A stretch of DNA of 64,000 nt, taken from the NCBI RefSeq assembly GCF_022606355.1, contig NZ_JAHHZQ010000001.1, positions 124,001-188,000 of the forward strand. The letters run 5' to 3'. Made by a program: the position numbers and the translations under genes. Of the stretch, positions 60,781-64,000 are shown one piece after another. The notes below the pieces were generated by a model. It was not told the origin of the DNA. It was given only the letters and a program-made list of their open reading frames with translations, and did no database searches. This DNA comes from Leifsonia shinshuensis (GTDB lineage Bacteria > Actinomycetota > Actinomycetes > Actinomycetales > Microbacteriaceae). The number at the start of each line of letters is the position of its first letter. Position 1 is the stretch's first letter.

Positions 60781-62280
60781 GTGACAGCACAGCCCTACAT
60801 GACGGCCCTGAGCCGGGCGATCGCCGACCCGAAGCCGGTCGACGGCCTCCCTGCGCGGTCGTCGATGGCCGGGCTCGACCGGCGCAGTCTCGGGTTCGTC
60901 GACGTGCTCGCGCAATCCGTCGGGGCGGTCGCGCCGTCGGCGGCGGCAGCCACCTGCCCGTTGCTGGTCGCTGCGCGTGCCGGATCGGGGACACTCGCGG
61001 CGTTCCTGCTTGCGGCGGTGCTGATGGCGCTCGTCGCGTCCGCCGTCAACCAGTTCACGCGGCGGATGGCGGCGACCGGGTCGCTCTACACCTTCGCGGC
61101 GCGCGGTCTCGGGGTGCGGGCGGGCTTCGCCACGAGTGCCGCGATGGTGGTCGGCTACGGCTTCGTCGCCATGTTCGCGCTGCTCGGCGCCGCCCACTAC
61201 GGTCTGACCCTGCTTTCGCACGCGGCTCCGGGCATCGCGGAGTCGCGACCGCTGGTCCTGGCGCTCCTCGTCGCCTTCGGCGCATTGTGCCTGCTGATCC
61301 TCTGGCGCGGCATCCGGCTCTCCACCCGCGTGACGCTGGTCATCGAACTGCTGTCGATCGTCGGCATCCTCGTGCTGATCACCGTGCTGCTCGTGCGCGT
61401 GCCCGGCCCGCTGTCGTGGAACGTCGCGCTGCCCAGGAACATCGGCCTGCCGGAGCTCGCAGCCGGCACGACCGTCGCCGTGACCGCCTTCGTCGGGTTC
61501 GAAAGCGCTGCGACTCTCGGCGTGGAGTCCCGGCGGCCGTTCGCCACCGTCCCGCGCACGATCCGCTGGACCGTCATCGCGGCCGGCGTGCTGTACCTGC
61601 TGTCGGCCTACACCCAGCTGGCCGGCTACGACGCGTTCGGCGGTGAGCTCGCCGCCGCCGAGAACCCGGTCAACGATCTCGCCGCCCGCGCCGGGGTCGA
61701 GTGGATCGGCCTGCTGCTCGACGCGGCGCTGGCGTGCTCCTTCCTGGCCTGTGCCCTCGCCTCCACGACGGCTCTCGCCCGCGTCGTCTTCTCGCTCGGC
61801 CGAGAGGGGATCGCGCCGCGAGCGTTCGGCCGCACGCACCGCCGGCACCGCACGCCGCACGTCGCGCTCGCCGTGGGCATCGCCGTGGAGGTCGCCGTGC
61901 CGGTGGCCCTGGTCGCCACGGGGATGAGCGCCTGGGACGCGATGGGCATCATCGTGGTGTGCGCCGCCGCCGGCTACATGACCGCGTACACGCTGGTGTG
62001 CGTCGCCACCCCGTTCTTCCTGCGGCGGATCGGAGAGCTGACGGCGTGGCCGGCCGTCGCGGCAGGCATCGCCGTATTCGGGCTGGTCGTAGCGCTGGGC
62101 CTCGACCTCTGGCTGGAGGTCTCGGGCACCCGTGCACTCGCGGTCGTGCTGCTGGCCGGGATGGCGCTGATCGCGTCGGCGTTCTACGCGTTCTGCCGGC
62201 GGAGGCGGCCGGAGGCTCTCGCCCGCATCGGGCTCTACGACGAGCCCACGACGGGGGACGTGCTCGGCGGGTCGCCGTGA
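60781..62280 (+). CDS. APC-family amino-acid/amine permease
   Basis: A 499-aa permease with about 12 helices. APC features: GFVDVLAQSVGAVAPSAAAATCPLLVAARAG near the first helix, ATGSLYTFAARGLG, AVTAFVGFESAATLGVESRRPFATVPRTIRWTVIAAG (the family's GFES block) and ALARVVFSLGREGIAPRAFGRTHRRHRTPHVAL. Distant paralogue of the frameshifted permease, only moderately similar. The GTG at 60781 has GGAG 6 nt upstream. It overlaps the IclR gene by 4 nt (GTGA). Likely substrate is an amine or amino acid related to the oxidase. Confidence 0.9.
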   Translation: MTAQPYMTALSRAIADPKPVDGLPARSSMAGLDRRSLGFVDVLAQSVGAVAPSAAAATCPLLVAARAGSGTLAAFLLAAVLMALVASAVNQFTRRMAATGSLYTFAARGLGVRAGFATSAAMVVGYGFVAMFALLGAAHYGLTLLSHAAPGIAESRPLVLALLVAFGALCLLILWRGIRLSTRVTLVIELLSIVGILVLITVLLVRVPGPLSWNVALPRNIGLPELAAGTTVAVTAFVGFESAATLGVESRRPFATVPRTIRWTVIAAGVLYLLSAYTQLAGYDAFGGELAAAENPVNDLAARAGVEWIGLLLDAALACSFLACALASTTALARVVFSLGREGIAPRAFGRTHRRHRTPHVALAVGIAVEVAVPVALVATGMSAWDAMGIIVVCAAAGYMTAYTLVCVATPFFLRRIGELTAWPAVAAGIAVFGLVVALGLDLWLEVSGTRALAVVLLAGMALIASAFYAFCRRRRPEALARIGLYDEPTTGDVLGGSP

Positions 62281-62951
62281 GCGCTGCGCCGGAGCTGAGC
62301 GGGCGCCAGCCGGGCGCCGTGCACAGCGCACTCGCGGTGCTGGAGGAGGTCGCGCGCTCCGGACCGGGCATCACCGCGCAGCAGCTCTCCGCCCGGCTCG
62401 GCCTGCCGCGCGCCACCGCCTATCGGCTGCTCAACCTGCTCGTGCAGGACGAATACCTGGTGCGCATGCCCGACCTCCGCGGTTTCGCGCTCGGCCGCAA
62501 GGTGGCCGAGCTCGCCGACGTGGCGCAGGCGCAGGACGCTGCCGCCAACGCACACCGGGCGGTCGCCGATCTGCGGGCACAGATCCGCGGCGGCGTGCAC
62601 CTCGCCGTCTACCGCGAGGGCCGCGTCGTACCGGTCGATGTCGACCCGGACTTCCCCCTCTCGGACCCGAAGCGCATCGGCAGCGACCTGAGCGTGTCAG
62701 CCCTCGGCCGCCTTCTGCTCGCCGAGCAGGCCGCACGGACGATCCCGTCGCCGACGCGCTATGCGACTCAGGAGGGTGAGCTCACCCCGGGCTTCGGCTG
62801 CCTTGCCGTACCGGTGCGTGACGCCGATGCGCACCTGATCGGTGGTCTCGCCCTCGCGCTGCCCGCCGCACGCCTGGCGGACCGGGACGGTCTGGTCTCG
62901 CTCGTGGCCGGAACGGCGGTGACGTTGGGCGGCCTGCTGCAGCGGCGATGA
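62277..62951 (+). CDS. IclR-family transcriptional regulator
   Basis: A 224-aa regulator. N-terminal winged HTH (about 12-75: AVHSALAVLEEVARSGPGITAQQLSARLGLPRATAYRLLNLLVQDEYLVRM), then a shortened IclR effector domain (GVHLAVYREGRVVPVDV, LSVSALGRLLLAEQA, FGCLAVPVRDADAHLIGGLALALP). IclR regulators typically respond to small aromatic or carboxylate compounds. The GTG at 62277 overlaps the permease stop. It probably controls the divergent permease/amine-oxidase operons, binding in the 197-bp gap. Confidence 0.9.
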   Translation: MSAAPELSGRQPGAVHSALAVLEEVARSGPGITAQQLSARLGLPRATAYRLLNLLVQDEYLVRMPDLRGFALGRKVAELADVAQAQDAAANAHRAVADLRAQIRGGVHLAVYREGRVVPVDVDPDFPLSDPKRIGSDLSVSALGRLLLAEQAARTIPSPTRYATQEGELTPGFGCLAVPVRDADAHLIGGLALALPAARLADRDGLVSLVAGTAVTLGGLLQRR

Positions 62952-62976
62952 CGGCGGTACCGGAATGCTCGGCGTG

Positions 62977-63474
62977 TCAGGCGCCCTCCTTGGCGATCGC
63001 CGCGTAGGTCCCGCCCGTCGCCGCCAGCAGGTCGGCCGGCGCCAGTTCCAGGTCGAGCCCGCGGCGGCCTCCCGAGACGAAGACGGTGTCGAAGAGCTGT
63101 GCAGTCTCGTCGACGACCGTGACATGGCGCGTCTTCTGGCCGATGGGGGAGATTCCGCCCACCACATAGCCGGTGCGGCGCTCGGCCACGGCCGGGTCGG
63201 CCATGACGGCGCGTTTGGCGCCCACCGCGGCGGCGAGGGCCTTGAGGTCGAGCAGCCCGGTCACCGGGACGACGCCGACCATGATGCCCAGCTCGGTGTC
63301 GGCCAACAGGGTCTTGAACACCCGCTCCGGGTCGACTCCGAGCGCCTCGGCGGCCTCCAGACCGTACGAGGGAGCGGCCGGGTCGTGGTCGTACGGGTGC
63401 AGCGTGAACGGGATGCCCGCCGCTGCGAGCGCGGTCGAGGCCGGGGTCCCCACCCCCGCAGAGCGCTTCGCCAT
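62977..63474 (-). CDS. ybaK: YbaK/EbsC-family aminoacyl-tRNA deacylase
   Basis: A 165-aa editing-domain protein of the Cys-tRNA(Pro) deacylase type: HPYDHDPAAPSYGLEAAEALGVDPERVFKTLLAD, with the catalytic-type Lys in FKTLL, then GVVPVTGLLDLKALAAAVGAKRAVMADPAVAERRTGYVVGGISPIGQ and the C-terminal VFVSGGRRGLDLELAPADL. It removes Cys or similar mischarged residues from tRNA(Pro). The ATG at 63474 overlaps the glgX stop by one base (TGATG), so it is coupled to the end of glgX. Convergent with the IclR gene. Confidence 0.9.
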   Translation of the reverse strand: MAKRSAGVGTPASTALAAAGIPFTLHPYDHDPAAPSYGLEAAEALGVDPERVFKTLLADTELGIMVGVVPVTGLLDLKALAAAVGAKRAVMADPAVAERRTGYVVGGISPIGQKTRHVTVVDETAQLFDTVFVSGGRRGLDLELAPADLLAATGGTYAAIAKEGA

Positions 63475-64000
63475 CAGGACGCGACCTCGGCGGTGGTGCC
63501 GGCCGGTGCCTCCACCCGCGGCCCGTTCGCCCGGTACAGCTGCATGGACGTGCCGCCGACCGTGCGGATGGCTCCCGGCTCGAGCTCGACGCCGTCCTCG
63601 GCGATCGGCACCTCCGTGGCGCTGTCCCACAGCAACTGATAGGAGGTGACGCCGGGCGCGACCGGGAGCGACACCTCCACGTCGTCCTCCACGCCGTGCA
63701 CGATGAGCAGCACCCGGTTGAACTCCTCCTTGTCGGGGGTGGAGGCCGCCAGATACTGCAGGGTGCGGTTCTCCGGCGAGTTCCAGTCCTCGTCGTCCAT
63801 GAGCGCGCCGGTGGCGTCGTACCAGTCCATGTGGCTGGCGTTCGGCGTCGTCTGCCCGAACACGGCGAACCTGCTCGGGCGCAGGGCCGGGTTCGCCCGG
63901 CGCAGTTCGAGGAGCCTGCGTGTGGTGTCGAACATCTCACGCTGCTCGCGGGTGCGCAGCCACGACATCCAGGTGAGCTCGCTGTCGTGGCAGTAGGCGT
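63474..64000 (-). CDS. glgX: Glycogen debranching enzyme GlgX, 3' part only
   Basis: The last 175 residues of a GH13 isoamylase-type debranching enzyme. The window edge cuts the N-terminal barrel; the visible part begins with AYCHDSELTWMSWLRTREQ (the end of the barrel, where GlgX has the AYCQDN-type motif) and covers the C-terminal beta domain (RANPALRPSRFAVFGQ, DWNSPENRTLQYLAA, RVLLIVHGVEDDVEVSLP). Cuts alpha-1,6 branches so that GlgP can work on the released chains. An ATG at 63968 lies inside the gene and is not a start. Confidence 0.9.
   Translation of the reverse strand, partial: AYCHDSELTWMSWLRTREQREMFDTTRRLLELRRANPALRPSRFAVFGQTTPNASHMDWYDATGALMDDEDWNSPENRTLQYLAASTPDKEEFNRVLLIVHGVEDDVEVSLPVAPGVTSYQLLWDSATEVPIAEDGVELEPGAIRTVGGTSMQLYRANGPRVEAPAGTTAEVAS

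Noticed and set aside
1-64000. tRNA, rRNA, SRP RNA, RNase P RNA or tmRNA genes
   Set aside because: None recognised by eye; a covariance-model search would be needed to exclude small RNAs, especially an SRP RNA.

Overview
The window is chromosomal DNA of a high-GC actinomycete, most likely a Microbacteriaceae member close to Leifsonia. The evidence is the gene order (mutM ... smc-ftsY-ffh ... rpsP-khpA-rimM-trmD-rplS-lepB-rnhB-DUF2469-yraN-yifB-dprA-xerC ... rpsB-tsf-pyrH-frr-cdsA, which is collinear with the mycobacterial Rv2924c-Rv2881c core as I remember it), the GlgE-type glucan genes, DivIVA-domain proteins, frequent GTG/TTG starts and many apparently leaderless genes. No rRNA, tRNA, CRISPR array, prophage or insertion sequence was recognised. 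Both window edges cut genes (mutM on the left, glgX on the right).

Layout. 1-7.1 kb: 5'-truncated mutM, a tandem GNAT protein and a complete branched-chain amino-acid ABC transporter (livKHMGF) with a strong terminator after the binding protein. 7.2-14.7 kb: smc, a convergent CHAD-domain protein, ftsY, a small unknown and ffh, so condensin and both SRP GTPases lie together. 14.7-18.1 kb, minus strand: three tandem SGNH-hydrolase lipoproteins behind a YbdK-type carboxylate-amine ligase. 18.1-26.7 kb: the ribosome-maturation cluster rpsP-khpA-rimM-trmD-rplS, interrupted by an orphan PIN-domain gene and a divergent gntR/MFS pair with a striking 13-bp-phased operator, then map, lepB, rnhB and DUF2469. 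26.8-31.4 kb: yraN, yifB, dprA and xerC, with a tandem repeat and a second copy of the yifB tail wedged before dprA. 31.3-38.4 kb: M23 peptidase-like protein, sugar/H+ symporter, rpsB-tsf, pyrH, frr, cdsA.

38.4-49.5 kb is the envelope and cytoskeleton part: a protein with four DivIVA-like motifs, a secreted lysozyme-like protein, a lipoprotein, an AI-2E-type permease, a 1031-residue DivIVA-headed coiled-coil protein with 60 uninterrupted 11-residue repeats, a large uncharacterised membrane protein, a thioredoxin-TPR protein and an NmrA-like reductase. 49.5-56.5 kb: glgB-glgE divergent from a glycogen/maltodextrin phosphorylase, i.e. the maltose-1-phosphate route of alpha-glucan metabolism. 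56.5-63 kb: an amine-catabolism island with an APC permease (frameshifted in a G7 run), a copper amine oxidase with a His-rich tail translationally coupled to a His-bearing membrane protein, a second APC permease and an IclR regulator. The end carries ybaK and the 3' part of glgX.

The items most worth a second look are the pure hendecad coiled-coil protein, the copper amine oxidase/membrane-protein pair, the duplicated yifB tail, the 13-bp operator array and the homopolymer frameshift. Nothing in the window looks like a defence system or a wholly new multi-gene machine; the hendecad protein is the best candidate for undescribed biology.
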